Part shown: positions 9,728 through 19,161 of the stretch, one piece after another
How positions within the stretch are numbered: position 1 is the first letter of the stretch
Layout of the letters: each line of letters begins with the position of its first letter
Assembly (NCBI GenBank): GCA_016882525.1
Contig: VGPU01000003.1
Coordinates: 45,978 to 109,977 of the forward strand
Origin: Cyanobacteria bacterium M_surface_10_m2_119
Lineage (GTDB): Bacteria > Cyanobacteriota > Cyanobacteriia > PCC-6307 > Cyanobiaceae
DNA: 64,000 nt
Direction of reading: 5' to 3'
Made by a program: the position numbers and the translations under genes
The notes under the pieces: model-generated
What the model was told of the DNA's origin: nothing
Databases searched by the model: none
The model's input: only the letters and a program-made list of their open reading frames with translations

Positions 9728-10540
9728 ATGGCGTCCGCCCAGTCACCTCCATCCCCATCCACGCCGCCTTCCGCTGCTCCCATGGGGGATCCCTCTGCTG
9801 CTGCCACGCCTGGAGCCAGTGCAGCCAAGCGGGTGCTGGTGGTGGATCCTCACGCCACCTTGCGCACCGTGCTGGCCCAGCGCCTGCGCCAGGATGGACA
9901 TCTGGCCGCGGCCGTGGCCTCGGCCCGGGAAGCCATCGATCTCTGTCGTGACCAGGCTCCCGACCTCCTGGTGAGCGCCGAGCTGCTCGATGAGAGCAGT
10001 GCCCTGCGCCTCGCTTCCCATCTCCGTTGCCCCGTGATGGTGCTCACGGCCCGCACGGGGTCGGAGCCCGTGGTGAATCTGCTGGATGCTGGGGCTGACG
10101 ACGTGCTGCGCAAGCCCTTCGGGCTGGAGGAGTTGGCAGCCCGCTGCCGATCCCTGCTGCGCCGCAGCGGCAGCGGACTGCAGGAACGGGTCTGTGTGGG
10201 GCCGCTGGAGGTGCACCTGCTGCTGCGCCAGGTGACTCTGCGCGACCAGCCTGTGGAACTCAGCCCCCGGGAATTCGCCCTGCTCTGTGCCCTCCTGATG
10301 CCACCTGGGGTGGTGCGCAGCCGTCAGGAGCTGTTGCGCATGGCCTGGCCTCCCTTCAGTGGGGGGCCCCGCTCCGTCGACACCCAGGTGCTCACCCTGC
10401 GTCGCAAGCTGGAGCAGGCTGGGCTCGGTGAGGGGGGCGGCATCGAGACGATGCGCCAGCAGGGCTATCGCTTCAGTCTGGACAACCTGCCGGAGGTGGT
10501 TGACGATCCGGCAGCGGTCAACTCCCTGGCCCGGAACTGA
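9728..10540 (+). CDS. OmpR/PhoB-family winged-helix response regulator with atypical receiver domain
   Basis: Receiver-like VLVVDPH...PDLLVSAELL...VMVLTAR...DDVLRKPFGLEEL, then wHTH domain VELSPREFALLCALLMPPGVVRSRQELL...RSVDTQVLTLRRKLE. Confidence 0.88.
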   Translation: MASAQSPPSPSTPPSAAPMGDPSAAATPGASAAKRVLVVDPHATLRTVLAQRLRQDGHLAAAVASAREAIDLCRDQAPDLLVSAELLDESSALRLASHLRCPVMVLTARTGSEPVVNLLDAGADDVLRKPFGLEELAARCRSLLRRSGSGLQERVCVGPLEVHLLLRQVTLRDQPVELSPREFALLCALLMPPGVVRSRQELLRMAWPPFSGGPRSVDTQVLTLRRKLEQAGLGEGGGIETMRQQGYRFSLDNLPEVVDDPAAVNSLARN

Positions 10541-11117
10541 GCACGGCAGGGAGAGCGGCCGCGGCCCTGAGGGTGAACAGCCCCCAAGCCAGTTCCGCTA
10601 GCAGCATGGTGGCGCTCAGGCCCGCCAGCAGCTGATAGGTCCAGGGTGGGCTGATCCGGCCGATTGAGCTGGTGTCCAGGCCTGTTGCCAGGGAAAAGCG
10701 GCGCAGAAAGACATCAAAGGCGGCAATCCTCTGGGGCAGGAGGAATGACTGATCCCCGCTGCGCAGATAAAACACGCGACCGCCCTGGCTGGTGGCCACG
10801 GGGGTGATGGCTTCGATGGCTTGCCAGGGCAGCTGCCAGCCCCGACGCAGCAGCCAGGCGCACCAGGCGGGATGGCCGACGCGAAGGCCGCTGCTGCTCA
10901 GCTGCACCTCTTCACTGGTGGCCGCCCAAACCAGCAGCAGCCCGGCGGCCAGGGCCAGCCACAGGGCCGTCTGCAGCCCAGCTGGTGCCAGCCAGGGCAG
11001 GGGTGCTGCCAGGGCCAGGTAGAGGCTCACCAGGGTGAAGCGGATCAGGGGCGCCATGGGGAAGCGGATCGGGGACCCATGGCTGCAGTCCTCCGCTGCC
11101 GGGGTGGGGGGCATCAC
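10518..11117 (-). CDS. Conserved membrane protein
   Basis: Hydrophobic N-terminal pair and C-terminal TM around a PH-like soluble segment; 199 aa. Confidence 0.6.
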   Translation of the reverse strand: MMPPTPAAEDCSHGSPIRFPMAPLIRFTLVSLYLALAAPLPWLAPAGLQTALWLALAAGLLLVWAATSEEVQLSSSGLRVGHPAWCAWLLRRGWQLPWQAIEAITPVATSQGGRVFYLRSGDQSFLLPQRIAAFDVFLRRFSLATGLDTSSIGRISPPWTYQLLAGLSATMLLAELAWGLFTLRAAAALPAVLSSGPGS

Positions 11118-11398
11118 CGGTCGTCGGCGGAGCCGGGCAATGGCTCGATCAGCGTCGGCGGGGTGTACTCCCCGCCGAACACCTCGCGTTCGCGCCCGTT
11201 CCAGAACTCGCCCAGCCGCATCAGATCTGCATGGGCCTCCAGCAGCCGGCGCATGTAGTCCTCGGGATCGAGGGTGTCCTTGGCTTCCTTGAGTTTGACC
11301 AGGCGGAGCTGCATCAGCATCCAGGGCTTGCTCAGCTCGCCGCGTTGCTCGAGATAGCGGGCCAGTTCGGCGGCGCTGGGTTGGGGAGAGCCGCTCAT
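11114..11398 (-). CDS. Conserved hypothetical protein
   Basis: MSGSPQPSAAELARYLEQRGELSKPWMLMQLRLVKLKEAKDTLDPEDYMRRLLEAHADLMRLGEFWNG; overlaps downstream gene by 4 nt. Confidence 0.6.
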   Translation of the reverse strand: MSGSPQPSAAELARYLEQRGELSKPWMLMQLRLVKLKEAKDTLDPEDYMRRLLEAHADLMRLGEFWNGREREVFGGEYTPPTLIEPLPGSADDR

Positions 11399-11428
11399 CG
11401 TCAGCGCAACCACACAGGTCGGCCCAGG

Positions 11429-13849
11429 CTATGCAGGGGGGAGGGGCGAGTGCGGCGGGAAGCGGTTCCCTGTAGCCGCCAGCTGCTGGCGGCTGATGGG
11501 GCGGGAGAAGTGGCAGCCCTGAAAGTGCTCCAGGCCGGCATCGCGCAGCAGCCGGACCATGGCCTCCTCTTCCACCCCTTCCGCCACCAGGGTGAGGCCC
11601 ATCTCCCGGGAGAGGGCATGGAGCAACCGCACGATCTGAAGGGCGATCGAATCACTGGTGGCTGCCAGCACGAAGGATTTGTCGATCTTGAGTTCATCGG
11701 GCTTCAGCCACATCAGCAGGCGCAGCGAGGAGAAACCGGTGCCGAAATCGTCGAGGGCCAGTTGAACGCCTGCGCGGCGCAGGCTCTCGAGGTTGTCGGT
11801 GAGTTCGACGCTCGTCTCCACCACCGCGGATTCGGTGATCTCGAGGGTCACGCTGTCCGCGGTGATGCGTTGCTCACTCAGTGCCGCCAGCAGCATCGGC
11901 CCGAATCCCTCCCCGGCGAGCTGGCTGGCACTGATGTTCAATGCCAAGGGCAGATCGGGGCGTTGCAGGTCCTCGCGCAGCAGCTTCAACTCCTGCAGCG
12001 TGATGGCCAGCAGCAGGCGGCCGAGCTCCGGCATCAGCCGGTAGCGCTCTGCCAGGGCGAAGAACACGTCGGCTGGCACGTTGACGAAGTCCGGGTTGTT
12101 CCAGCGGGCCAGGGCCTCAACCTTCAACAGCTGCCCCTCGGCATTGACGATGGGCTGGAAGAGGATCTGAAAGCGTTCCTGGGCATGGCTGATATCACTC
12201 TGGAGGGCGTTGAACAGGCGGTAGTTGTTCAGTGCATCCCAGTCGCTCTCCAGATCAAACACCGAGACATGCTGATGATGGCCTGTCTTGGCCATCACCA
12301 TCGCCATGTCGGAGCGCCGGATCAGTTCCTCTGCCGAGGTGCCGCCGGCATCGCTCACGGCGACGCCGATGCTCAGGCTGATCTTGATCCGATCGGGTTG
12401 GCTGCTGACGCGAAAGCGGAAGGCCTCAAGCAGCTGGAGTGCCCGCCCATGGGCCTGGCTGCGCACCGCAGCCGTGTCACCCGGCTCCAGGGCCATGGTG
12501 TCGAGGATCAGGCTGAATTCGTCGCCACCGAAGCGGGCCAGAAAGTCGTTGGTGCCGATCAGCCGTTGCAGCTCGTCGGCGACGAAGCGCAGCGTGCTGT
12601 CCCCCGTGCTGTGGCCGTAGGTCTCATTGATCTGCTTGAACTTGTCGATGTTGATGAACAGCAGGGCCAGGGGCCTGCCGTTGCGGCCGCTGCGTTCACT
12701 TTCCCAGTGGAGCCGCTCGAGAAAGTAGTTACGGTTTGGCAGGCCGGTGATCAGATCCAGCAGTGCCAGGGATCGGGCGGTCTGCAACACCAGTTCAAAC
12801 CGTCCCGCCAGCCGCTCCAGCCGTCCCTGCTCCGGGGTGTTTCCGGGCTGGTCGGTTTCGTGACGCTTCAGCAGCCGGGCAAAGGCCATGGTGTCGGACC
12901 CCTCCTCGCCGATCTGCACCTGATCGAGCAGGCGGCGCAGCTCGCGCTCCGTGCCGCGGATGCGCTGGTTCACCAGGCGCTCGCGGCAAAGCCTCTCCAG
13001 CCGCAGGCGTCTCTGGCCCAGCATCCAGCGCATGCGCTGCGTCAGGGCCAGGAGCAGCCCGCCAGCCACCAGTCCGCCCAGGGCCAGCCATTCCCCGGAC
13101 ACCCGTTCGCCCCACGGGGGCTCACGCACCTGCAGCGGCCGTCCAGCACTGGTCCACAACACCGGTTGGACGGTGCGGAGCTGGCCGCCTGGCCCTGACT
13201 TTTGCCCATCGAGCACCAGCTGGCCGGCGAGGCTGCGCAGGCCGGATCGCAGCGGTGAACCATCGCCCGGGGAGAGCAGGGGCACCATGTAGGTGAGGGT
13301 GGCGCTGCTGCGCCGTATCCCGTCGGTGTCGGAGATCACTGCGATGCCGCCCACCAGAGGGCCCGAGGTGCTTGGGCAGATCACCGGCAAATGGTCAGCG
13401 GCCTGGCGCAGACGCTCCCGGCTCACGTCATCGAGGCAGCGGATCAGCGGACTGTCGCTGGACCGGTCCTGCCGGTCCACGCCTTCAAGGGCCAGCCGGC
13501 GGCCGCCACCGTCATGGATCGCCATCACGGCCCCGCCGTCGAGCAGGGCGGTGGTGCGCATCAAGCGCTCTACGAAGTCGGGCTGACGCCCTTCGCTGAA
13601 TGCCAGAGCTTCGTCCCACGCTGCCCAGTCGTTGAGGGGGCGTTTGTTGTCCCGCACCAGCGACTGCAGCACCTGCAGCTGTTCCTGCTGGTAGTTGGAG
13701 AGCTGCTCTCGGGTGTTCTGATAGCGACGCAGCGCCTCCAGGCCGATCAGCAGCAGCACCAGTGCTCCTCCGGCGCGCAGGTTTCGGAGCCAGCGGCTGT
13801 CGCTAGCCGCCAGTCGCTCCTGCTTCAGCCAGGACCGCAGACTGTGCAC
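11429..13849 (-). CDS. CHASE4-like sensor, GGDEF and EAL domain protein (c-di-GMP turnover)
   Basis: N-terminal TM and CHASE4-like region (NDWAAWDEALAF), GGDEF motif ARFGGDEFSLIL, EAL motifs VEALARW, NISASQL, DDFGTGFSSL. Confidence 0.93.
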   Translation of the reverse strand: MHSLRSWLKQERLAASDSRWLRNLRAGGALVLLLIGLEALRRYQNTREQLSNYQQEQLQVLQSLVRDNKRPLNDWAAWDEALAFSEGRQPDFVERLMRTTALLDGGAVMAIHDGGGRRLALEGVDRQDRSSDSPLIRCLDDVSRERLRQAADHLPVICPSTSGPLVGGIAVISDTDGIRRSSATLTYMVPLLSPGDGSPLRSGLRSLAGQLVLDGQKSGPGGQLRTVQPVLWTSAGRPLQVREPPWGERVSGEWLALGGLVAGGLLLALTQRMRWMLGQRRLRLERLCRERLVNQRIRGTERELRRLLDQVQIGEEGSDTMAFARLLKRHETDQPGNTPEQGRLERLAGRFELVLQTARSLALLDLITGLPNRNYFLERLHWESERSGRNGRPLALLFINIDKFKQINETYGHSTGDSTLRFVADELQRLIGTNDFLARFGGDEFSLILDTMALEPGDTAAVRSQAHGRALQLLEAFRFRVSSQPDRIKISLSIGVAVSDAGGTSAEELIRRSDMAMVMAKTGHHQHVSVFDLESDWDALNNYRLFNALQSDISHAQERFQILFQPIVNAEGQLLKVEALARWNNPDFVNVPADVFFALAERYRLMPELGRLLLAITLQELKLLREDLQRPDLPLALNISASQLAGEGFGPMLLAALSEQRITADSVTLEITESAVVETSVELTDNLESLRRAGVQLALDDFGTGFSSLRLLMWLKPDELKIDKSFVLAATSDSIALQIVRLLHALSREMGLTLVAEGVEEEAMVRLLRDAGLEHFQGCHFSRPISRQQLAATGNRFPPHSPLPPA

Positions 13850-13915
13850 GCACCCCCCCGCTGTGGCCGGGTCACTGGTCTTCTCTGGCCACTATGGCAG
13901 CGATGGCCGGTTGGT

Positions 13916-15535
13916 TCAGGCCGGCAATGCCCAGGGGTTGAGGCCCAGGTCGGCGCCGATGCGGTGGGCGCAGGCGAAGCCGCTGAAGGCCACCGCATTC
14001 AACCCCTGGCCCGGGAAGCAGGAATCGCCGACGCAGTAGAGGCCCCGCAGCCCGGTGCGGTTGAAGGGCATCGGCAGCAGTCCGGGCAGGCGCAGGGCCG
14101 GGATCGGTCCGTAGCTGCCGCCCATGCGGCCCAGGAAGCGGCGGTGGCTGCGGGGCGTGCCGATCTCCTGGTGGCGGATGGCGCCCTTCAGCCCCGGCAG
14201 GATCGCCTCCAGGCGCTGGATCAGGCGGGCGGCGTCGGCTTCCTTCTTGGCCCGATAGGCGCTGGGCGAGAGCTCGCGCCAGTGCTCCATCGCGCTGGGG
14301 GTGAAGGTGTGCAGGATGTGGCACCCCTCCGGTGCCAGGGAGGGATCAAGCAAGGTGGGCATCGACACGAACACCACCCCCTGCTCCGCCTCCATCTCCT
14401 CCCAGCGCTCCAGCAGCAGGTGGTGGCAGTGGAATCCCTCGGGGACCAGGGCCGCGTCGATGCCCAGGTGCAGGGACAGGAATGAGGGCGAGGGCCTGTA
14501 GCGGCGGCGCCAGGTGGCTTCGCTCTTGGGGGTGTGGGCGGCATCCACCAGGGCCGCAGCGGCCGGGCGATGGATGTCTGAACCCTCTTCGGCGGTGGCA
14601 AAGGTGTCCCAGCGGGTGGCGTTGCTCACCACGCGGCGGGCCCGCAGTTCCTCACCACTGGCCAGCTTCACCCCCACGGCCTGCGCGGAGGCAGCGTCGC
14701 CCTCGATCAGCACCTGGGTGACGCGGGCCCCGTAGCGGATGGCGCCGCCGTGCTGCTCCAGCCCGGCCACCAGCTTCTCGGCGATCACGCCCACACCGCC
14801 TCTGGGGTAGTTGATGCCGCCGGCATGACGGTCGGAGAACACCATGCCGGCGTTGATCATTGGCGTGAGGTCGGCCGGCATCACGCTCCAGCAGAAGCAC
14901 TCCATGTCGATGAAGCGCAGCAGTTGCGCATCCTTGATGTGCTGGCGGGCCACATCGCCCACGTTGAAAGGCAGCCAGCGGGCCAGGCCCAGGCAGGCCA
15001 GCGGTGCCCGGAAAAACACCTTGGCCAGATAGGCGGGATCCTCCAGCGACAGCAGCGGCATCGCATCGAGGCAGTTGAACACCTGCCAGCAGGTGTCGTA
15101 GAAGGCGCGGATCCCCTTGGCCTCGTGGGGGAAGCGGGCGGTGAGGTCGGCCAGGAACTGCTCGTAATCCCTGGCCACGGCCACATTGAGGCCGCCGGGC
15201 AGGTGGTATTCGAGCTGGGCTGGGTCGGGTACCGTATCGCAGCGCTGGCCCACGTCGGCCAGGGCGCGGGTGAGCAGGTTGGTGTGGCCCTTCTCCCCGA
15301 AGCCGAAGATCATCGAGGCGCCCACATCAAAGGTGTAGCCCTCTCGCCGGAAGCTGCCGCCGCTGCCCCCCGGGATCAGGTAGCGCTCCAGCACCAGCAC
15401 CTTGGCCCCCTTGGCGGCCAGCTGGCTGGCGGTGACCAGGCCGCCGATGCCGCTGCCGATCACGATCACGTCCCAGGCGGTGGTTGCGGGATCGGTGCTG
15501 GTGCTGGCCGTTGCGGTCAAGGCGGTGGCGGTCAC
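13916..15535 (-). CDS. crtH: Carotenoid (prolycopene) isomerase CrtH
   Basis: FAD motif VIVIGSGIGGLVTASQLAAKGAKVLVLERYLIPGGSGGSF; CrtISO/CrtH-like throughout, GLYCVGDSCFPGQGLNAVAFSGFACAHRI. Confidence 0.88.
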   Translation of the reverse strand: MTATALTATASTSTDPATTAWDVIVIGSGIGGLVTASQLAAKGAKVLVLERYLIPGGSGGSFRREGYTFDVGASMIFGFGEKGHTNLLTRALADVGQRCDTVPDPAQLEYHLPGGLNVAVARDYEQFLADLTARFPHEAKGIRAFYDTCWQVFNCLDAMPLLSLEDPAYLAKVFFRAPLACLGLARWLPFNVGDVARQHIKDAQLLRFIDMECFCWSVMPADLTPMINAGMVFSDRHAGGINYPRGGVGVIAEKLVAGLEQHGGAIRYGARVTQVLIEGDAASAQAVGVKLASGEELRARRVVSNATRWDTFATAEEGSDIHRPAAAALVDAAHTPKSEATWRRRYRPSPSFLSLHLGIDAALVPEGFHCHHLLLERWEEMEAEQGVVFVSMPTLLDPSLAPEGCHILHTFTPSAMEHWRELSPSAYRAKKEADAARLIQRLEAILPGLKGAIRHQEIGTPRSHRRFLGRMGGSYGPIPALRLPGLLPMPFNRTGLRGLYCVGDSCFPGQGLNAVAFSGFACAHRIGADLGLNPWALPA

Positions 15536-15634
15536 AGGGGCCGGAGGTGGGTGGCGTTGCCGCGACCCTAGGAACCCGGGATCCGTCGCTTGTCCCCCGC
15601 TGGGCAGGAAGCGGCCGGTCGGGGGCTGGGGCGC

Positions 15635-17005
15635 TCAGGCCAGCGCCAGCGCCGGCTGGGTGAACGGTGCCAGATCTGCCAGGGCTCGGTCGCGGTAGGC
15701 GCCATAGCGCTCGCGCTTGCCCTTGATCCGCTCCGGCAGTTCCGGCAGCAGGCCGAAGTTGGGCGGCATCGGCTGGAAGCCGCCGCCCTTGCCCCCGCCC
15801 CCGCAGGGCGCCTCGGCGATGAAGTGGGTGAGGGCGCCGAGCATGGTGGTGGGCGGCAGGCTGATGGGCTCCTCTCCCCGGGCCAGGCGGGCGGCGTTGG
15901 TGCCGGCCAGCCAGCCCCCGGCCACGGCGGCTGCGTAGCCCTCGGTGCCGGTGATCTGCCCCGCGGCCAGCAGGGTGGGGCGCTGGCGGAACTGCAGGGT
16001 GGGATCGAGCAGCTGGGGCGATTCCAGAAAGGTGTTGCGGTGCATCACCCCGAAGCGCACGAATTCGGCGTTCTCCAGCCCCGGGATCAGGCGCAGCACC
16101 CGCTTCTGTTCACCCCATTTCAGATTGGTCTGGAAGCCCACCAGGTTCCAGAGGCGGCCGTCCTTGTCTTCCTGGCGCAGCTGCACCACGGCATAGGCGC
16201 GGTTGGCGCGGCGCACGTCGCGGTCGTTCACATCGCCCCAGCGGGGATCCCACAGGCCGATCGGCTTGAGCGGGCCGTAGCGCATCGTGTCTTCGCCGCG
16301 GCGGGCGAGCTCCTCGATCGGCAGGCAGCCCTCGAAGAAGGTGGCGTTCTCCTTTTCGAAGTCCTTGAGTTCGGCCTGCTCGGCCTCCAGCAGCGCCTCA
16401 CGGAAGGCGAGGAACTGCTCCTTGTTCATCGGGCAGTTGATGTAGTCGGCGTCGCCCTTGTCGTAGCGCGAGGCGCGGAAGGCCACCGAGAGGTCGATGC
16501 TCTCGCCCTCCACGATCGGGCTCGCCGCATCAAAGAAGTGGCAGTCTGCGCGGCCGGTGAAGGCCCGCAGCTGATCGGCCAGGGATTCGCTGGTGAGCGG
16601 GCCCGTGGCCAGCACGGCGATCTCGCCGGCCCCAGGCAGCTCGGTGTGCTCCCGACGCTCCACCGTCACCAGGGGGTGCTGCTCCAGGGCAGCCGTGAGG
16701 GCGGCGCTGTAGCGGCCCCGGTCCACTGCCAGGGCGCCCCCCGCGGGTACGGCGTGCTGGTCGGCGGTCCGAATCACCAGGGAGCCGAGGCGGCGCAGCT
16801 CCTCCTGCAACAGACCCGCTGCCCGATCGCTGCTCAGGGCCCCGAAGCTGTTGCTGCAGACCAACTCGGCGAATTGGCCACTGTGGTGGGCCGGGGAGCG
16901 GCGCACCGGCCTCATCTCCACCAGTCGCACCGGGATGCCGGCCTGGGCGATCTGCCAGGACGCTTCGGTGCCGGCCAGACCGGCACCGATCACCAGGACG
17001 CTCAA
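15635..17005 (-). CDS. trmFO: Methylenetetrahydrofolate--tRNA-(uracil-5-)-methyltransferase TrmFO
   Basis: [75 protein letters not shown]. Confidence 0.95.
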   Translation of the reverse strand: MSVLVIGAGLAGTEASWQIAQAGIPVRLVEMRPVRRSPAHHSGQFAELVCSNSFGALSSDRAAGLLQEELRRLGSLVIRTADQHAVPAGGALAVDRGRYSAALTAALEQHPLVTVERREHTELPGAGEIAVLATGPLTSESLADQLRAFTGRADCHFFDAASPIVEGESIDLSVAFRASRYDKGDADYINCPMNKEQFLAFREALLEAEQAELKDFEKENATFFEGCLPIEELARRGEDTMRYGPLKPIGLWDPRWGDVNDRDVRRANRAYAVVQLRQEDKDGRLWNLVGFQTNLKWGEQKRVLRLIPGLENAEFVRFGVMHRNTFLESPQLLDPTLQFRQRPTLLAAGQITGTEGYAAAVAGGWLAGTNAARLARGEEPISLPPTTMLGALTHFIAEAPCGGGGKGGGFQPMPPNFGLLPELPERIKGKRERYGAYRDRALADLAPFTQPALALA

Positions 17006-17019
17006 CGGTTGGGCCGGCT

Positions 17020-17142
17020 TCAGGCGCGGGCGCGGGCAATCATCAGCTGCAGCTGGCCGACAGCGGCACGGCCGATGTGAAACACGGCCCAGCCCGCAGC
17101 CAGAACGATCGGAGCGGCAACCAGCACGAGCCGAAGGTCCAT
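17020..17142 (-). CDS. psbY: Photosystem II protein Y (PsbY)
   Basis: 40 aa single-TM protein [40 protein letters not shown]. Confidence 0.82.
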   Translation of the reverse strand: MDLRLVLVAAPIVLAAGWAVFHIGRAAVGQLQLMIARARA

Positions 17143-17226
17143 GGGGAAAGCGGTCAAGAATGCAGGGATCTTAAGGACTGCCCGGCTGCCGCCGCTGCGG
17201 CCCGCCTGCTCTGCAGCACTTGGCAA

Positions 17227-17856
17227 TCATTCCAGCGCCGGAGCCCCGTGCAGCGCCGGAGCCCCGAGACCGGCGTGGGCCATGGCCAGCTCCCGGTAGC
17301 GCCTGGCATGGTCGCGCTGGTGGGCGATGGCCTCCGCACTCAGCTCCCGTTTCACCACCCCGGGGGCCCCCATCACCAGGGCACCCGCCGGCACGTCCCT
17401 GGTGACGACCGACCCTGCCGCCACGAGGGCACCGCTGCCCACCGTCACCCCGTTGAGCACGATGGCGCCGATGCCGATCAGGCAGCCATCCTCCAAGGTG
17501 GCCCCATGCACCACGGCGCGGTGGCCGATGGTCACGTCCCGGCCGATCAGCACAGGCTGGCCCGGATCCCCATGGAGCACGGCGCCGTCCTGCACGTTGC
17601 TGCCCTCCCCCACCCGGATGGCGCAGACGTCGCCGCGGGCCACGGCCGTGGGCCAGAGGCTGGCGCCGGCCTCCAACTGCACGTCGCCGATCAGCACCGC
17701 CGTCGCCGCCACCCAGGCCTGGGGGTGCACCTGGGGGGCCGGCCAGGGGGGCATGGGCCAGGGTTGGTTGCTGTTCACGGTGGTTGGCAGACCGGGGCTT
17801 CCGGCAGGGAGCAGGGGCATTCTCCGGCCTGCCCGAGGGCGGTTGGAGGATGTCAC
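17227..17856 (-). CDS. Gamma-carbonic-anhydrase-like hexapeptide-repeat protein
   Basis: Left-handed beta-helix repeats IGDVQLEAGASLWPTAVARGDVCAIRVGEGSNVQDGAVLHGDPGQPVLIGRDVTIGHRAVVHGATLEDGCLIGIGAIVLNGV. Confidence 0.88.
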   Translation of the reverse strand: MTSSNRPRAGRRMPLLPAGSPGLPTTVNSNQPWPMPPWPAPQVHPQAWVAATAVLIGDVQLEAGASLWPTAVARGDVCAIRVGEGSNVQDGAVLHGDPGQPVLIGRDVTIGHRAVVHGATLEDGCLIGIGAIVLNGVTVGSGALVAAGSVVTRDVPAGALVMGAPGVVKRELSAEAIAHQRDHARRYRELAMAHAGLGAPALHGAPALE

Positions 17857-17893
17857 CCCTGGGTGATACGTTCAATCGGTGCCCAACGGGCGC

Positions 17894-17965
17894 GGGTCGC
17901 TAGCTCAGCGGTAGAGCACTCGGCTTTTAACCGATTGGTCCTGAGTTCGAATCTCAGGCGACCCA
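17894..17965 (+). tRNA. tRNA-Lys (TTT)
   Basis: GGGTCGC acceptor pairs with GCGACCC; D arm TAGCTCAGCGGTAGAGCA, anticodon loop CTTTTAA, T arm CTGAGTTCGAATCTCAG. Confidence 0.96.
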
Positions 17966-18095
17966 TGCACGCGGTGGGTTCATCGCCCACACCCTCTCGG
18001 AGATTCAGGCCCCCCTTGGCCCGAATTCCGACCGCCTGGGACATGCCACTGGCTTTTCAGGGAGTCTCAGCAGCGGCGTTCAGGTGGACTCGGGG

Positions 18096-18656
18096 TCAAT
18101 TGCCGAGCCACGCGTAGACCCGCAGATCCAGCCGTGCACCCAGGATCGATCTCAGGTGCCGGATCCCCTGGATCTGATTTTGGTTGAGGCGGTCCTTGCC
18201 CCTGACCTTCACCTCGCAGAGTGAAACCGTCTGATCCGGCCAGTAGGCGACAACATCCGGGAAGCCTCCGCCTTGCTTCTTGCCGCTCTCTCTCCTGTAG
18301 GCCGCGATGAGCTCCCAGATCCGGTGATTCTTTCGGGTTCCGATCAGTTGGTGGTTCATCACGCCGATTCCCAGCCAGTTCTCCACCACGAAGGCTTCCG
18401 AGGCTCCGGCCTCCACCAGTTCCATCGCCGCCACCGCTTCCGGTGGAATGGGCGCGGTTGAATCCCTCCGCACGTAGAGCTGCGACTGCCTGTTGATGTC
18501 GGGTTCAGGCAGATCGAACCAGGACTGATCCGGTTCCAACCTGGCGAGATGGCGCCAGGGGCAGCTGACGCCCTTCCAATCAGGCCTGAATTCCACTCTG
18601 GCGGTCTCTTCGCCCCAGCGGATCTGGCTGTTCTCCTCGAACGCGTCGGTTGTCAC
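18096..18656 (-). CDS. VRR-NUC / PD-(D/E)XK nuclease-like protein
   Basis: GGGFPDVVAYWPDQTVSLCEVKVRGKDRLNQNQIQGIRHL contains PD...EVK and the D-x-L-x-x-x-Q pattern of VRR-NUC domains. Confidence 0.72.
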   Translation of the reverse strand: MTTDAFEENSQIRWGEETARVEFRPDWKGVSCPWRHLARLEPDQSWFDLPEPDINRQSQLYVRRDSTAPIPPEAVAAMELVEAGASEAFVVENWLGIGVMNHQLIGTRKNHRIWELIAAYRRESGKKQGGGFPDVVAYWPDQTVSLCEVKVRGKDRLNQNQIQGIRHLRSILGARLDLRVYAWLGN

Positions 18657-18674
18657 TGTGCGGCTCAGAGGGTT

Positions 18675-19070
18675 TCAGTCGGGATCCCGGGCCAGGAGGA
18701 GATCCCGGGCGCCATTCACCCGCTGCATGGCGGCATGGTCGCCGCCCCGGTCCGGGTGGTGCTCCGCCGCGCAACGTTTCCAGGCCTGATTGACCTGCAG
18801 GGGGGTGAGCCGTCCCGCCAGTGGGAGATGCAGGCGCTGGCGGGCAACGATGGCATCCAGATCGGGATGCTTGCCGAGGGGGCCCCAGTCGTTCGCGCTC
18901 AGGGCCGGGCGGCGCCTGCCACCACTGCGGCGTCGGGCGCCGCGCTCCCCCTGGGCCCGACCGAAGCCCCTGGCCGCGCCGGCACGATCGCCTGTTGGCG
19001 CGTCCTGGCTGCGACCAGCAAGGGGTGGGGCCAGGCGACCGACAGATCGCTCCGGAGAGATGGCAGGCAT
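18675..19070 (-). CDS. J-domain (DnaJ-like) protein
   Basis: C-terminal LTPLQVNQAWKRCAAEHHPDRGGDHAAMQRVNGARDLLL with HPD motif; start uncertain. Confidence 0.72.
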   Translation of the reverse strand: MPAISPERSVGRLAPPLAGRSQDAPTGDRAGAARGFGRAQGERGARRRSGGRRRPALSANDWGPLGKHPDLDAIVARQRLHLPLAGRLTPLQVNQAWKRCAAEHHPDRGGDHAAMQRVNGARDLLLARDPD

Positions 19071-19161
19071 GGGAGGTCGCGCGTCTCTCCAGCTTGCTGC
19101 ACCGCCCGTGGGTGATGGGCCGCACGGTCTTCCACGCCAGGGCCCGGCGCACCCTGGGCCC

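Noticed and set aside
18001-18095. Possible att-like direct repeat of the tRNA-Lys 3' end
   Set aside because: No second copy of TTCGAATCTCAGGCGACCC was spotted by eye nearby; island status is therefore only a hypothesis.
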